A DNA stretch of 64,000 nucleotides from Clarkia xantiana subsp. parviflora (Eukaryota > Streptophyta > Magnoliopsida > Myrtales > Onagraceae). Positions 10,921-22,169 of this stretch are shown piece by piece. The translations under genes and the position numbers were made by a program. Position 1 is the stretch's first letter; each line of letters starts with the position of its first letter. The stretch covers positions 8,125,203-8,189,202 of the forward strand of contig JAPTYO010000020.1 in the NCBI GenBank assembly GCA_036873135.1, read 5' to 3'. A model generated the notes under the pieces. The model worked only from the letters and a program-made list of their open reading frames with translations. It had not been told where the DNA came from and did not search any database.

Positions 10921-11767
10921 TATTGGATCAGGAATAAACCTGACATTGCAGCTTATAAAGTCGAGCACATTTTAAATATAAGTCGACGACCTTTCTTGTT
11001 CGTGCTGATAAAGTAAAGATAAAATGTCGACAAGCACTATTCGAGGAAATCGACTACGTCACGAAGATCAGTCGACATAAGTTCAACCGGAGAAACGAGG
11101 GATCTAAATCGAGGAGACGGGTCGAGGTCGACTACAAAAACTTAGGGAAAACTTATGAGATAGGCGGCGACCTGCTTCCAACCATCTCCGAGAAGAAACC
11201 TTCCCTCTTAAGTAAAGACAGGTGGCGACCTGCTTGTCACCTGCTTAAAAGGAAAACCTTCCTTCGAAGTAAACATGAGGTGGTGACCTGCTTGTCACCT
11301 ACTTAAAAGGAAAACCTTCCTCCGAAGTAAACATGAGGTGGTGACCTTCTTGTCACTTGCTTAAAAGGAAAACCTTCCTCTGAAGTAAACATGAGGTGGC
11401 AACCTGCTTGTCACCAGCTGAGTGACAACCGCTTCTATCAGCCAATCACAAAGGGCTGATTGCCGCCCCTAGGCAACCAATCAGAGGCCAGTAGCCGCCT
11501 CTACAAAGTCGGTAAACTTCTTCCTATAAATAGGGGGCTATCTCCTTCAATTAAAAACAATCTGCTCTGAATACTTATATATTACACTCTCAAATACATT
11601 ACTAACTTAAGCTTCAGAGTGGAATCAGGAGCCATCCCCGCCCCTTTTTAGGTGCTCGACCTTAAAAGTCTCCCGGAGGAAATCAAGTCCTCGAGAGAGC
11701 TACGTCCAAGGCGAAGCCTAGAAGTCCATTCCGTGAAGTTTGAGGCCATGTCATTTTGATCCCAACA
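10921..11767 (+). repeat. 5' LTR of E3
   Basis: 847 bp, ending CCCAACA. U3 has tandem repeats of about 58-60 bp (11200-11420), each with GGTGGCGACCTGCTTGTCACC-like text followed by AAAAGGAAAACCTTCC. TATAAATA lies at 11525-11532. R/U5 begins near GCTTCAGAGTGGAATC. The first two bases are TA where the 3' LTR has TG. Confidence 0.9.
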
Positions 11768-11784
11768 TTTGGCGCCGTCTGTGG
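11768..11784 (+). other. E3 primer binding site
   Basis: TTTGGCGCCGTCTGTGG follows the LTR directly. It is complementary at its first bases to the tRNA-Asp 3' end and identical in its core to the primer sites of E1, E4 and E5. Confidence 0.85.
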
Positions 11785-11802
11785 GAAACATATCAAAAAG
11801 TC

Positions 11803-12245
11803 ATGGCCCCACCCAGAAGTCGAATCAGGCAAGGTCCGCGACGCCTCGCGGAAGGGATATTTCAAGGGTCAAATGAGGCTCTAGAAAGCTATTCCAGACG
11901 ATTCGAAGCAGGATACACCGGAGGCGAGTGTACTGAAAGAGAGGCCATTCGAATATTCTTCAGAGGTCTGGGACCCCAGTCCCACACTTTAGCCATCACC
12001 CAGTATACCGAACCTCTGGGAACTTTAGAAGAACTGATGGAACGAATAAATCTCCACGTAGAGGTGGAACAAAGTCGAGCAGCTCGCAGTATACCACCAG
12101 AATCCCGGTGGCGACGAGGAGAAGGCTCGTCAATGCTGGGGGTATCGACGAGAGAGTATCGTCGGACGCAACAAAGATTGGAAATGCTTCAAGAAGCAGG
12201 AGAAAACCGTTCTTTGCCTTATTGTGATCATCACCAAGAGGGGGC
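11803..12245 (+). pseudogene. E3 gag, N-terminal half deleted
   Basis: The ATG at 11803 follows the primer site at the expected place, but after about 20 residues the frame enters the second half of the retrotransposon gag domain (LESYSRRFEAGYTGG, AIRIFFRGL, LEELMERINLHVEVE). Gag of E4 and E5 has roughly 200 residues before this point, so the first capsid half is missing. The zinc knuckle is split by a one-base shift: YCDHHQ in this frame and RGHSTEDC in the frame of the protease. Confidence 0.8.
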
Positions 12246-13009
12246 ATAGCACTGAGGATTGCCTCCTCGCAAGAAGAGAGTTGGAATTTATGCAAGAGGA
12301 AATCCAACGCCATCATCGACATCGAGCACACGAGTCGAGAAGATGGAGAACGCCCCCGGGAAACGACATCAACATTTTATCAGGAGGATTCGCGGCTGGG
12401 GGAGAAATAAGCTCGGCCAGGGATCAATACGCCGTCCAGTGCATCTCGCCAAAGCTCTCCTCGAAAAGGGCAAGAGACATAGAGCCAATTGCGATCACCT
12501 TTTCGACAGAAGATATTTCAGAGGTCTTGCCATTCCACGAGGATGCCCTGGTAATAACTGCTCGAATAAATAATTCAGATATTAAAAGAGTACTTGTAGA
12601 TGGAGGAAGTTCCGCCGACGTGATCACTCTCAAAGTTCTCACTGGTATGGGATACAAGAAGGAAGACTTGAAGGAGATGACTTCTCCTTTAATGGGACTG
12701 GCGGGAAGGACGACTTACCCTCTAGGAGCAATCCAGCTTCCCATGATTTTAGGTCAAGGGTGGAAAACGCTCCATTTGCAGGTTCGTTTTGTAGTAGTCG
12801 ACCAAATTGGTGCTTACAACGTGATACTGGGGAGAACCACCCTCAACCCCAACCACATCGTACCATCGACTTTCCACCAAGTCATGAGGTTCCCGACTCA
12901 CCACGGGTTAGGAGAAGTCCGGGGCGATCAGGAGATATCTCGACAATGTTATGTCGACCTCCTCAAAAGATCAAATCAAAGAGAAACCCTCTCTATAGTC
13001 ACGGAATAA
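12224..13009 (+). pseudogene. E3 gag C-terminus and retropepsin-like protease
   Basis: The frame begins inside the zinc knuckle (GHSTEDC) and carries an aspartic protease. The catalytic motif is [11 protein letters not shown] at about 12593-12625, with the downstream AYNVILGRTTLNP motif that forms the substrate pocket. DGG in place of DSG is common in these elements. The enzyme would process the Gag-Pol polyprotein inside the particle. A TAA at 13007-13009 interrupts the frame, which continues without a shift into the reverse transcriptase region. Confidence 0.85.
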
Positions 13010-14923
13010 GATCCGCGAGAAGAGAGTGGACGACCGGCCCCTATGGAGGAGTTGGTAGAGGTCGTCTTGGAGGGAACGGAAAGGAAAGTAAAAATCGGGG
13101 CCGCTTTAAACCCGGAATAGGCGAGGAGGATAACGACTCTCCTCAGAAAGTACAAAGAGTTATTCGCCTGGGAACCCAGCGACATGCCAGGAATCAGTCC
13201 CGATATTATCTCCCATGAGTTAAGGATAGACCCAGCCATAAAACCCATCGCCCAGAAAAGAAGATCTATGGGGGCAGAAAAGAAGGCCGTGATCCGTCAA
13301 GAGGTGGGAAAATTGGTGGAAGCAGGTTTCGTAAAAGAGATACGATTCCAAACATGGGTCGCCAACACAGTATTGGTAAGAAAACCTAGTAAGAAATGGA
13401 GGATGTGTGTGGATTTTCGAGATCTTAATAAAGCTTGCCCAAAGGATTCCTATACCCTCCCAAGGATCGACCAGCTAGTCGAAGCCACTTCAGGACATGA
13501 GCTCTTAAGCTTTATGGACGCCTATTCCGGATACAACCAGATTCGAATGCATCCCAAAGATGAGGCTCACACCGCCTTCTACGCAGACATCGATATCTAT
13601 CATTACACTGTCATGCCCTTTGGTTTGATAAATGCGGGGGCCACCTATCAACGAATGGTAAATAAACTTTTCAAATCCATGATAGGAAGAAACATAGAGG
13701 CCTACGTCGACGACATGTTGGTAAAAACCAAAAAGGGGTACGACCACGTTCAAGACCTTGAAGAAGCATTTGCGTGTATGAGGTTACACCAAGTGTGGCT
13801 AAATCCTACCAAGTGCGTCTTCGGAGTTCAATCAGGGAAATTCCTAGGATTTATGGTCAGCCAGAGAGGAATAGAAGCTAACCCTGAAAAGATAACCGCC
13901 ATAGAGAAGATACCCTCGCCCACCTGTCATAGGGAGGTGCAGAGTCTAAATGGAAGGATGACCTCTTTGGGAAGATTTCTGGCCAGGTCAGGCGATAAAT
14001 CCCTCCCCTTCTTCAAGATCCTAAGGGCTAATAAGACGTTCGAATGGACAAAGGAGTGCGAAGAAGCCTTTCAGCAGTTAAAAAGGCATCTTCACTCACT
14101 CCCCGCCCTGGCAAAACCCTTACTTAAAGATCCTTTGTTCCTATATTTGAGTATTAGCTTAGCCGCAGTAAGCTCAGTTCTCATCAAAGAAACCGATGGC
14201 GCTCAGATCCCTGTGTACTGTGTTAGTAAGCTTTTTGGAGTAGCCGAGGTGAATTACATGGAAATCGAGAAATATCTATATGCTTTATTGATAGCAGCAA
14301 GTAAGCTCCGACCGTACTTCCACGCTCATGAAATTACGGTACTTACTAATCAACCCTTGAAACAATTATTGCAAAAGCCCGATATTTCAGGAAGGATGGT
14401 TAAGTGGGCGGTAGAATTAAGCGAGTTTCGCATCCACTTCGAACCACGGAAGGCAATCAACGGCCAGGCTTTGGCCGACTTCATAGCTGAAAATACGGTA
14501 ACACCCGACGCCCCGCCTATCGTCCTTCCTCAAGAAGAGCATGTGAAGATTACTCCAGAGAATACGGCCAACGACACCTTACCGTGGGTATTGCACACTG
14601 ATGGATCGTCTTCTGCTCTAGGATGTGGGGCTGGACTGGTCTTGACGCCACCAGAAGGAGAGCCACTTCGCTATGCCCTGGCTTTAACCTTTCGAGCGAC
14701 AAACAATGAAGCTGAGTACGAGGCTTTTCTCACGGGTCTTCGGATAGCCAAAGGTATGGGCATCCCAAATCTAAAGGTACGATGTGATTCTGAATTGATC
14801 GTCAATCAAACAAATGGGACTTACGTCGCCAAAGGAGAAAACATGAAGAAGTATGCTGAGGAGGTACGAAAACTCGTTCGGGACATGCCCCATTTCCAAA
14901 TAGAATCCATCCCACGAGAATAA
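13010..14923 (+). pseudogene. E3 reverse transcriptase with two RNase H domains
   Basis: The longest open part is 13184-14923 (579 codons). The RT core has CVDFRDLNKACPKDSYTLP, FMDAYSGYNQI, MPFGLINAGATYQRMVN and the catalytic YVDD at about 13700. It is followed by a gypsy-type RNase H (IPVYCVSKLF, LTNQPLKQLLQKPDISGRM) and then by a second, archaeal-like RNase H starting LHTDGSSSALGCGAGLVL, with NNEAEYEAFLTGL and CDSELIVNQ. This dual arrangement identifies the Tat lineage. Before 13184 the same frame continues from the protease with TAA at 13007 and TAG near 13120. TAA at 14921-14923 falls just before NQEADALSKLA. Confidence 0.92.
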
Positions 14924-16291
14924 AATCAAGAGGCTGACGCCCTCAGTAAACTCGCGCTGGGAAAAGCTCCCTCAGTGACTTTATACTTTATCGAAAGCTC
15001 TCTCTATTCCGCTATGGAGGCAGGAGCAGAAGTTCTTAATGTCCAAACTCCCGACTCTTGGATCACCCCCATCCAAAACTACTTGGAAAAAGGGGTTCTC
15101 CCAGAAGATACAACGGAGGCCACTCAAATTCGAAGGGTGACTGGACGATTTGTGATCTTAGACGGGTATCTCTACAAAAGGGGGTATTCTACTCATTATC
15201 TCAGGTGTGTAGCAGCTCCTCAAACAGAAAGAATAATGGAAGACCTACACGGGGGAGACGCTGGATGTCACGAAGGGGCTAAAACCTTAGTCCTCAAAGC
15301 ACTGCGGTAAGGTTTCTACTGGCCGACTATGCATAAAGAGGCGATGTCACTGGTACGCTCTTGTTTTAATTGTCAAATCTATGCTCCCAGGATTACTAAA
15401 CCGCCAGCAGAGCTCACCCCTATGATGAGCGCCTGGCCCTTCGCCCAGTAGGGTATCAATCTAATCGGGGCTCTACCTCAATCTACGGGGCAACGTACGC
15501 ATATCTTAGTCGCCATTGATTACTTCTCCAAATGGATCGAAGCCAGGTCTCTAGCCTCCACAACCACCTTCTAGATGATCAAGTTCATACGAGAACAGAT
15601 CATATGCCGATATGGAGTCCCGAAGATCCTTATTAGTGATAACGGTCCGCTGTTTGCTAGTGACGAGCTCGCCGACTTTTGTGAGGAGATGGGAATTAAT
15701 CATCGATTTGGCTCGGTCCATCACGCCCAGACTAATGGACAGGTGGAGGCCGCCAATAAAACTATCCTCAATGGATTGAAGAAAAGGATCTTCGCCTTAA
15801 AAGGAAAGTGGGTCGAGGAGTTAGATCAAGTGTTGTGGGCACTTAGAACCTCTCCTAAAAGGGAAACAGGTGAAACCCCGTTTAGCATGGTATATGGATC
15901 GGAGGCTGTATCACGTATCGAAGTGGATAACATCTCCTAGAGGGTCGCAGCCTATCAGGTCGATCAAAATGATGAGCAACGGAAGATTGATTTAGATCTG
16001 GCTGACGAAAGAAGATGGGCGTCGGAAGAAGTCCAAGGAAGGATGAAGCTCGCCACTGCAAGATATTTTAATCGGAAAGTAGGACGACGACAATTCTTCC
16101 TAGGGGAAAAAGTCCTGAGAAAGAATAAATTTCTGGTAGCTGACCAAAGGGGAAAGATGGTGCCGAAATGGGAAGGACCTTACATAGTCATTGGGATACC
16201 TTACGCCAACGCCTACAGGCTAGAGGATCCTCAGGGCCAACACCTTAATAGAACTTTTAATGCAGAACATTTGAAGAAGTTCTACGCTTAG
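14924..16291 (+). pseudogene. E3 integrase, nonsense-interrupted
   Basis: It continues in the same frame as RT. A zinc-binding start (HGGDAGCHEGAKTL, then CFNC) leads to the catalytic core with the D,D,E residues in VAIDYFSKW, ISDNGP and NGQVEAANKT, and a C-terminal part (FLGEKVLRKN, PKWEGPYIV, NRTFNAEHLKKFY). Stops lie at 15308-15310 (TAA), about 15449-15451 (TAG), 15572-15574 (TAG) and about 15938-15940 (TAG). The frame never shifts between 12224 and 16291. The enzyme inserts the cDNA, and the 5-bp TSD fits its action. Confidence 0.9.
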
Positions 16292-16377
16292 AAAAACAGG
16301 TCCTTTATATTGTATTTCGATAATATTTGCAAGATATGAATAAAGATCTATTTCCTCTTAAAAATGATTGAGAACAG

Positions 16378-16600
16378 GACTCCCCCGACTTCCGAAAGTC
16401 GCCATCTACAAAGGAGATCAATCATAAGATTGACTCCTCGACTTCTTACAGTCGGCGACGATCAAGGAGATCAGCCATACACTGACTCCCCCGACTTCCG
16501 AAAGTCGCCATCTACAAAGGAGATCAATTATAACATTGACTCCTCGACTTATTACAGTCGGCGACGATCAAAGAGATACGTCATGCATTGCCTCCCTCAA
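16378..16600 (+). repeat. 106-bp tandem duplication in the E3 3' untranslated region
   Basis: A segment beginning GACTCCCCCGACTTCCG starts at 16378 and again at 16484, each with AAAGGAGATCAAT and TTACAGTCGGCGACG. It lies between integrase and the polypurine tract (CTCGGGGGCAAG, 16737-16748). Nothing like the antisense gene of E4, E5 or E7 fits in the roughly 450 bp available. Confidence 0.8.
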
Positions 16601-16748
16601 TTTCCAAAAGGCCATCCATCGGGTAAAGATTGATTCGCGAAAAGATAGATGGCCAAGAATGACTGAATCAAGGAGAAAAAGGTACTTGACCTAACTCCTT
16701 TCCCTTTTATTTTCAATAAAGAGAAATGACACACGTCTCGGGGGCAAG

Positions 16749-17537
16749 TGTTGGATCAGGAATAAACCTGACATCGCAACTTATAAAGTCGAGCACATTT
16801 TAAATATAAGTCAACGACCTTTCTTGTTCGTGCTGATAAAGTAGAGATAAAATTTCGACAAGCACTATTCGAGGAAATCGACTACATCACGAAGATCAGT
16901 CGACATAAGTTCAACCGGAGAAACGAGGGATCTAAATCGAGGAGACGGGTCGAGGTCGACTACAAAAACTTAGGGAAAACTTCTGAGATAGGCGGCGACC
17001 TGCTTCCAACCATCTCCGAGAAGAAACCTTCCCTCTTAAGTAAAGACAGGTGGCGACCTGCTTGTCACCTGCTTAAAAGGAAAATCTTCCTCCGAAGTAA
17101 ACATGAGGTGGTGACCTGCTTGTCACCTGCTTAAAAGGAAAACCTTCCTCCGAAGTAAACATGAGGTGGCAACCTGCTTGTCACCAGCTGACTGACAACC
17201 GCTTCTATCAGCCAATCACAAAGGGCTGATTGTCGCCCCTATGCAACCAATCAGAGGCCAGTAGCCGCCTCTACAAAGTCGGTAAACTTCTTCCTATAAA
17301 TAGGGGGCTATCTCCTTCAATTAAAAACAATCTGCTCTGAATACTTATATATTACACTCTCAAATACATTACTAACTTAAGCTTCGGAGTGGAATCAGGG
17401 GCCATCCCCACCTTTTTTTAGGTGCTCGACCTTAAAAGTCTCCCGGAGGAAATCAAGTCCTCGAGAGAGCTACGTCCAAGGCGATGCCTAGAAGTCCATT
17501 CCGTGAAGTTTAAGGCCACGTCATTTTGATCCCAACA
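16749..17537 (+). repeat. 3' LTR of E3
   Basis: 789 bp from TGTTGGATCAGG to CCCAACA, preceded by the polypurine tract. It has one fewer U3 repeat than the 5' LTR. TATAAATA lies at 17295-17302. Confidence 0.9.
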
Positions 17538-17914
17538 TATACTTATACCCATGTCATCACATATATATATGCCCTTATCTACATGTTTAATTTCATGACA
17601 TCACACGTCGCGCGTCAGCTCACATATGCGCGTATACCATGTTCGCACACATGCTAGCATTCGCGCCCATGATTGCTTACATAGACTTACATTATTATAT
17701 ATGTACATGTCATACACATATACTCACTGCGGTAACCATGTCAGCAGTTATAATCGCTCTCGTTAAACAAAAGAAGGGATACGCGATTTCAAGGCCCACG
17801 CGCCAACAGACAGTAAGTCCACCTTGAGGTAACTCCTGAACTTAATTTGAATGTATAATCTATCGAAAACAGAGTCAAGCAGGGGCCGCGCAACTACTTG
17901 ACTCGGGGGGCAAA
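17538..17914 (+). other. Type-1 internal 3' end with polypurine tract, copy A, right of E3
   Basis: It starts with the right TATAC duplication of E3 and continues the sequence of 10920. Copy B has the equivalent, uninterrupted, at 27776-28144. It ends in CTTGACTCGGGGGGCAAA directly before the next type-1 LTR. No coding frame. Confidence 0.7.
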
Positions 17915-18427
17915 TGATGGGTATACGTCTGATTCAGGTTCGTTTTACATTCGGACCTCGTCGACACGTCAAACCCATTAAAACGGTCTAAAAACGCTAA
18001 CCCATGAGTTAGATCGATCCGAACTAGCAACACATGCGTTCGGACCGGACTCGTCCGGATTGTTAACACAATCTGGACCTGGCCAGGTCCGAATTGTCAA
18101 CACAATCCGGGCCAGGTCCGGATTTTCGCTCATCGACACGCGTACCCCTACGTGTTTACACCACGTGCAAGCCTTCAGATATCAAATTTACTCATGTCCA
18201 CGCCCGGTTCACATTTTCTACTAAACCGGGGTCGGACCGCTTAAAAACGGGTTTGAGCCCAAGGTGCCCTATAAATAGAAGCCTTGGTCACCCATTTCAT
18301 TTTCAAGTAACTTATGTTGGCTTGGGAGCTCTCAATTATCACTAGCTTTATCTCTCTAGAATGCTCTCTTACTTAAGCATCGGAGAGGCCTCATCGCGCA
18401 ACACCTCCCCCCCCCCCTTATGGTGCC
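17915..18427 (+). repeat. Type-1 LTR, copy B, left part
   Basis: Starts TGATGGGTATACG and matches copy A through U3, the TATA box and the C-run. It is interrupted at GGTGCC by E4 and continues at 26328. Palindromes around CCGGACC are at about 18040-18125. Confidence 0.8.
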
Positions 18428-19173
18428 TGTTGGGATCAAAATGACGTGGCCTTGAACTTCTGGGAATGGACTTCCAAGTATCGCCTCGGAATTAGCTCTC
18501 TCGAACGCTAAGTTTTCCTCTAAGAGGTTATGTGGGGTGAGAACCTGAAAAAAGGGCGGGGATGGCCCCTGATTCCATTCTGAAGCTTAAGTCAGTAATG
18601 GATTTGAGAGTAATAATATAAAAACGTATTTAGAACTGAATGAATGTAATGAAGTAAATAGAAATAGTCCCTATTTATAGCGGTTACCCTCCTTGGGGGG
18701 TTTCTCTTCAGAGTCGGTCAAGCAGGTGACAAGCAGGTCGCCGCCTCATCTTTACTTAATTGGGATGGTTTCCTTTAGCAGGTGTTTAAGCAGGTCACCA
18801 CCTGTCTTTACTTCTAGAGGAAGGTTTCCTCTGATGATAGTGACAAGCAGGTCGCCACCTGTCTTTACCTTCGAAGGAAGGTTTCTTCTGATGATAGTGA
18901 CCAGCAGGTCACCACCTGTCTTTACCTTCGAAGGAAGGTTTCTTCTGATGATAATGATAGGCAGGTCGCCACCTGTCTTTACCTTCGAAGGAAGGTTTCT
19001 CCTAGTGGTGGGCAGTCGTACTTTGGAAGTCAACTTTTTCATAAGTTGTCGTCGACCTTTCATCCCTATCTCGTCAAGACGAGTCAGAAAAGTCGACGAC
19101 TCTTCTTTCCCTGCCCTTTGATCGTACTCGACTCTTGTGCTTAATGACGAGTTTAATCAATCATAACCCAACA
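18428..19173 (-). repeat. 3' LTR of E4
   Basis: On plus it reads TGTTGGGATC...CATAACCCAACA. It contains four or so direct repeats of about 60 bp with GCAGGTCGCCACCTG and CTTCGAAGGAAGGTTTC (18720-19010). These are the minus-strand form of the GGTGGCGACCTGCTT repeats in E3. The polypurine tract (minus AAGTCTCGGAGACAAG) adjoins at 19174-19189. Confidence 0.85.
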
Positions 19174-19204
19174 CTTGTCTCCGAGACTTAAGTCGTCAAC
19201 TTTA

Positions 19205-19212
19205 TTTATAAA
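19205..19212 (+). promoter_or_regulatory. Possible TATA box of the antisense gene in E4
   Basis: TTTATAAA inside CTTTATTTATAAAGGGG lies only about 30 bp inside the 3' LTR on the plus strand. It is about 490 bp upstream of the first ATG of the antisense gene. E5 has a TATAAATA in a comparable place. Motif only; no transcript evidence. Confidence 0.4.
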
Positions 19213-19699
19213 GGGGAGGTCTTGAGTCGAGTATTACCTCTGATCCTTGGCGAGAATACTCTGTTATCCGATAGAACTCTTGGGTTCACAAAAGTTGAAG
19301 AGACTTTAGGTTAGGAACAAGACTTTGGCTCAGTAATTCTGACCGTTGAGAGCTCCTTGGAGAGTTGGAGAGTCACCTCACTGGTCTATTGACAGGTGCA
19401 GGGCAACGGTCTTGTTGTCAGTGAAGGCACCAATGGATGGCTGACCTCGGGAAGGCTTCGCTGGGAAATTACCCAAGCGACTGAGCTCTTCAGTATAAAC
19501 AGGGCTTCCACTTTCACTTTTTTACCTCTGCTCTTGTTTCTTCTCTCATCCTGGCGAACAAATACAGCGCTTTTTTCATTAATCCCAATTCTCCTCGACC
19601 GTGTACTCTTGAAGAGAGGATTTTAGTTGGAGTCGCCACCGCCGGCCCTTCTGATCCTGAAAAAGAAGCTTCTTTTCTCCAGTATCTCTCTAAACTCCC

Positions 19700-21864
19700 A
19701 TGGCTGCTCAAATTCCCTCAGGTAGTTCTCAAGGGTTTATCCCTTCCTTTCCTTCTCCCAAAAAGAACAAATTAACTTGTCCTGGCTTCATAAAGCCATG
19801 ACTTTAGGCAATCTGAGCGACGCCGAGAACCCTCGATACGCCGGTCCTTTTGGAGAAAAATATCGACCTAGAGAGGGAGAGGTCCCGGTGTATCTAGGTC
19901 AGCTCGAGGAGGGACTCTGATTCCCTTTCTGTGATGATTTGAAAGAGCTCTGCGAGCATTATCGCATTCATCCTTGTAAACTGACGGAGAATGCTATCCG
20001 TTTCTAGGTGGGTTTTCGTTGCTTGTGCGACGTCTACCAATGGACGTATTCTTTACGAATTTTTTGGTGCTTTTACCAACTGCGAAAGAGTCGGGAGCTT
20101 GATTGTAGCTTCAATAGTCGATGGCATACTGATGGCGAGTATTCTTGGGAGTCGGCCACAGAGTTGGTGACCGATCTTATAATGCCAACTGGAAGAATTA
20201 CTACTTCTTCTGTCGAGAAGGCGTCTCCTGGCCTTTAATTCCCTCACTTGGTCCTGATTCTGCCCCGACTCTACGGGGGTTGATTCCAGAAGAGCTTGTC
20301 ACTATTGGCGAAATTCACGCTATAGTTACCTCTCCCGATTTTGTTCCCTGGAAGTCTGTGGTTGACACCACAGAGGAGGCCCTCATCAGTGCCTCGATCC
20401 GTCTACGACTTGAGGATCCTCCTCTAAATTGGGTAATTTCTTCTTTCATTTCATAGTCTCCTTTTGAATCTTCTTTCTGCTTTCTGTAGGTCTTTTTAAG
20501 CATCTTTTTTACGCTCAAGCGGCGACAGGAGTGCCTCTTGCCGAGGATCCCGTATCAGCGGCCGCGGAGATCGCCCCTGAACCCACTAACTTCCACGAGG
20601 CTCAACCTGTTTTGGAGGGGTCTTCTCTCGATACCGTTGTAGATTCTGCTGAGGCAGGGGAGGCAAATGAAGCTGCAGAGGAAGTAAGGACCCCTCGAGG
20701 AAGGATTAAGAGGCCTGCCAAGAAGGGAAATGCAAAATCTTCCAAGAAGGCGGGGGTCACCGTCGCCACCCCCATTTCCGAATTTCAGGAGACTGTTCCT
20801 ACAGTCACTTCTATTCTTACTGGCCCTTCTTCCTCCAATGGTATAGAACCTCATTCTTTGTCGATCTTTTCTTAAGGCTTATAAAATCTCTTTTAACATT
20901 TTTCTTTTGCAGGAGATGATCCAAAGGGTAAGGCTCCTATAGAGCCTTCTACTTCGCAAGCCATGACAGGCTTGAGGTTTGAGGGTCCTCCTTTTTCTTG
21001 GAGGATGCTCCATTCTTCCCCCGACTCTTTAAGGGGGGATGTCGACTGGGATCCACTTGCCTCTTTGAAGGGGTACCAACTGAAGGAGGGCCACTCCATT
21101 GCCAATAAAGAGTTGGCTCTCCACCTAGCGCCTCCGTCCCCCACCAAGATCGCCCCCGCTTGCCAATTGATTATGCGGAGGAGGCTACTCGACAACTCCT
21201 GCATCGGCAAGCTAAGGTAAGGGTTTTCGACGTTTTTTTCCTGCTGTTATCTTTTTGGTATAATTTCATACTGAACACGTTTGTTCTTTTTCAGGCCACC
21301 CGCGACTTCCTGCAGGTTGGTCAATTGATCCTCGACTTGAATGAGGAAGTTTCTCTCCTGAGTGGGAAACTCGCCTCTATAGAGTCGGAGGTGGAGGTGG
21401 GGCAACATCTTCGAAGAGAGGTTGCTCGTTTTGAAAAGGAGTTCACTCGCCTGACTGCCACCTTAACGAGTACGACCGAAGAGCTCTCCTCTTGCAGAGA
21501 TTCCATGAGGGTTTTTATGACTCTTTCGGCAGTTTTCAGCGAGGCTTATCGGGATTCGGCTGCTTTTCTGAATATTTTTCGAACCAAGGTGGTTTCTTGT
21601 CAAGAGGAGATCGCCATGCTGAAGGCGGAGGTGGAGAAGCACAAGAGATCTGATTATGAGGTCATTGCTAGCTATAAAGCTAGTGAGGCGTACCATAATG
21701 ATGCTGCCATGACTTGCGGGCAGATGCTTCTCTCCACCTTTGCCTCAGTGGTGAAGGATATTAGGGCTATGGACCCTAATTTCGACTTCTCGAATGTGGA
21801 GGCTCTTCGAGGATATTTGGCGGAGGAGGCTAGGGGTAGGGAGAGGAGGAGGAAGCTTGTATAG
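19700..21864 (+). pseudogene. Antisense gene of E4 (gypsy-type transposon domain, coiled coil; spliced, broken)
   Basis: Runs opposite to gag. The N-terminal domain has FPFCDDLKELCEHYRIHP, then TYSLRIFWCFYQL and a WKNYYFFCREG segment, which resembles the plant 'putative gypsy type transposon' (Transposase_28-like) family and lines up with E7. It is broken by TGA at 19918, TAG at 20005 and a shift near 20175. Next come an Ala/Glu-rich linker, a block with GPPFSWRML and LKGYQLKEGHSIANKELALHL shared with E5, and a long coiled coil ending in MDPNFDFSNVEALRGYL. Good GT-AG introns are 20841-20912 and 21217-21294, and 20433-20489 is possible. The function of this family is unknown. Confidence 0.75.
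21217..21294 (+). other. Phase-0 intron of the E4 antisense gene (conserved position)
   Basis: Donor AAG|GTAAGG and acceptor TTTTTCAG|GCC. Removal of 78 bp joins LLHRQAK to ATRDFLQVGQLILDL without a frame change. E5 (34071-34154) and E7 (51881-51952) have introns at the matching point just before the coiled coil. Confidence 0.65.
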
Positions 21865-22169
21865 ATGTTTTAATTTCCTTCCCGACTCAATGTAAACTTT
21901 TGTTTGTTTAATGAAAGAAGGGAGGTTTTATCCATCTTTGACGATCTTTCCTCATTCGTTCATTTATTACCCTTTTGCACTTTCCGCCAAACATAAAGTA
22001 CAATTAGATATTTTTTAGAAAGTCTAATCATTCCCAATAAACATACCAATGATTGTTGCTCATTGAACATGCTCGATTTTTAGAATAGATATCGAAATTC
22101 TACACAATCGAACTTTAAGAAGGGTAAAATTTCCCAAGTATCTAACCTGTCTTCCGAGTCGTCGACCTT
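21865..22169. other. E4 spacer 3' of the antisense gene
   Basis: No coding frame seen. AT-rich sequence after the TAG stop with TGTTTAATGAAAG, which could serve as the 3' end of the antisense transcript. It grades into the 76-bp array. Confidence 0.45.

Larger units (their letters stand above)
10921..17537 (+). mobile_element. E3: Tat-lineage gypsy element with pol (degenerate), TSD TATAC
   Basis: LTRs at 10921-11767 and 16749-17537 flank a tRNA-Asp-like primer site, partial gag, protease, reverse transcriptase, two RNase H domains, integrase and a polypurine tract. The 5-bp duplication TATAC occurs at 10916-10920 and 17538-17542, and the uninterrupted site is present in copy B at 27771-27775. 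Two successive RNase H domains are a hallmark of the Tat lineage. The first LTR starts TA instead of TG. The LTRs differ in length by 58 bp, which is one copy of an internal repeat. Many stops show that it is inactive. Confidence 0.93.

Noticed and set aside
18693..19121. 142- and 103-codon frames in the LTRs of E4 (also 25815-26243)
   Set aside because: They follow the 60-bp U3 repeats of both LTRs and resemble no protein.
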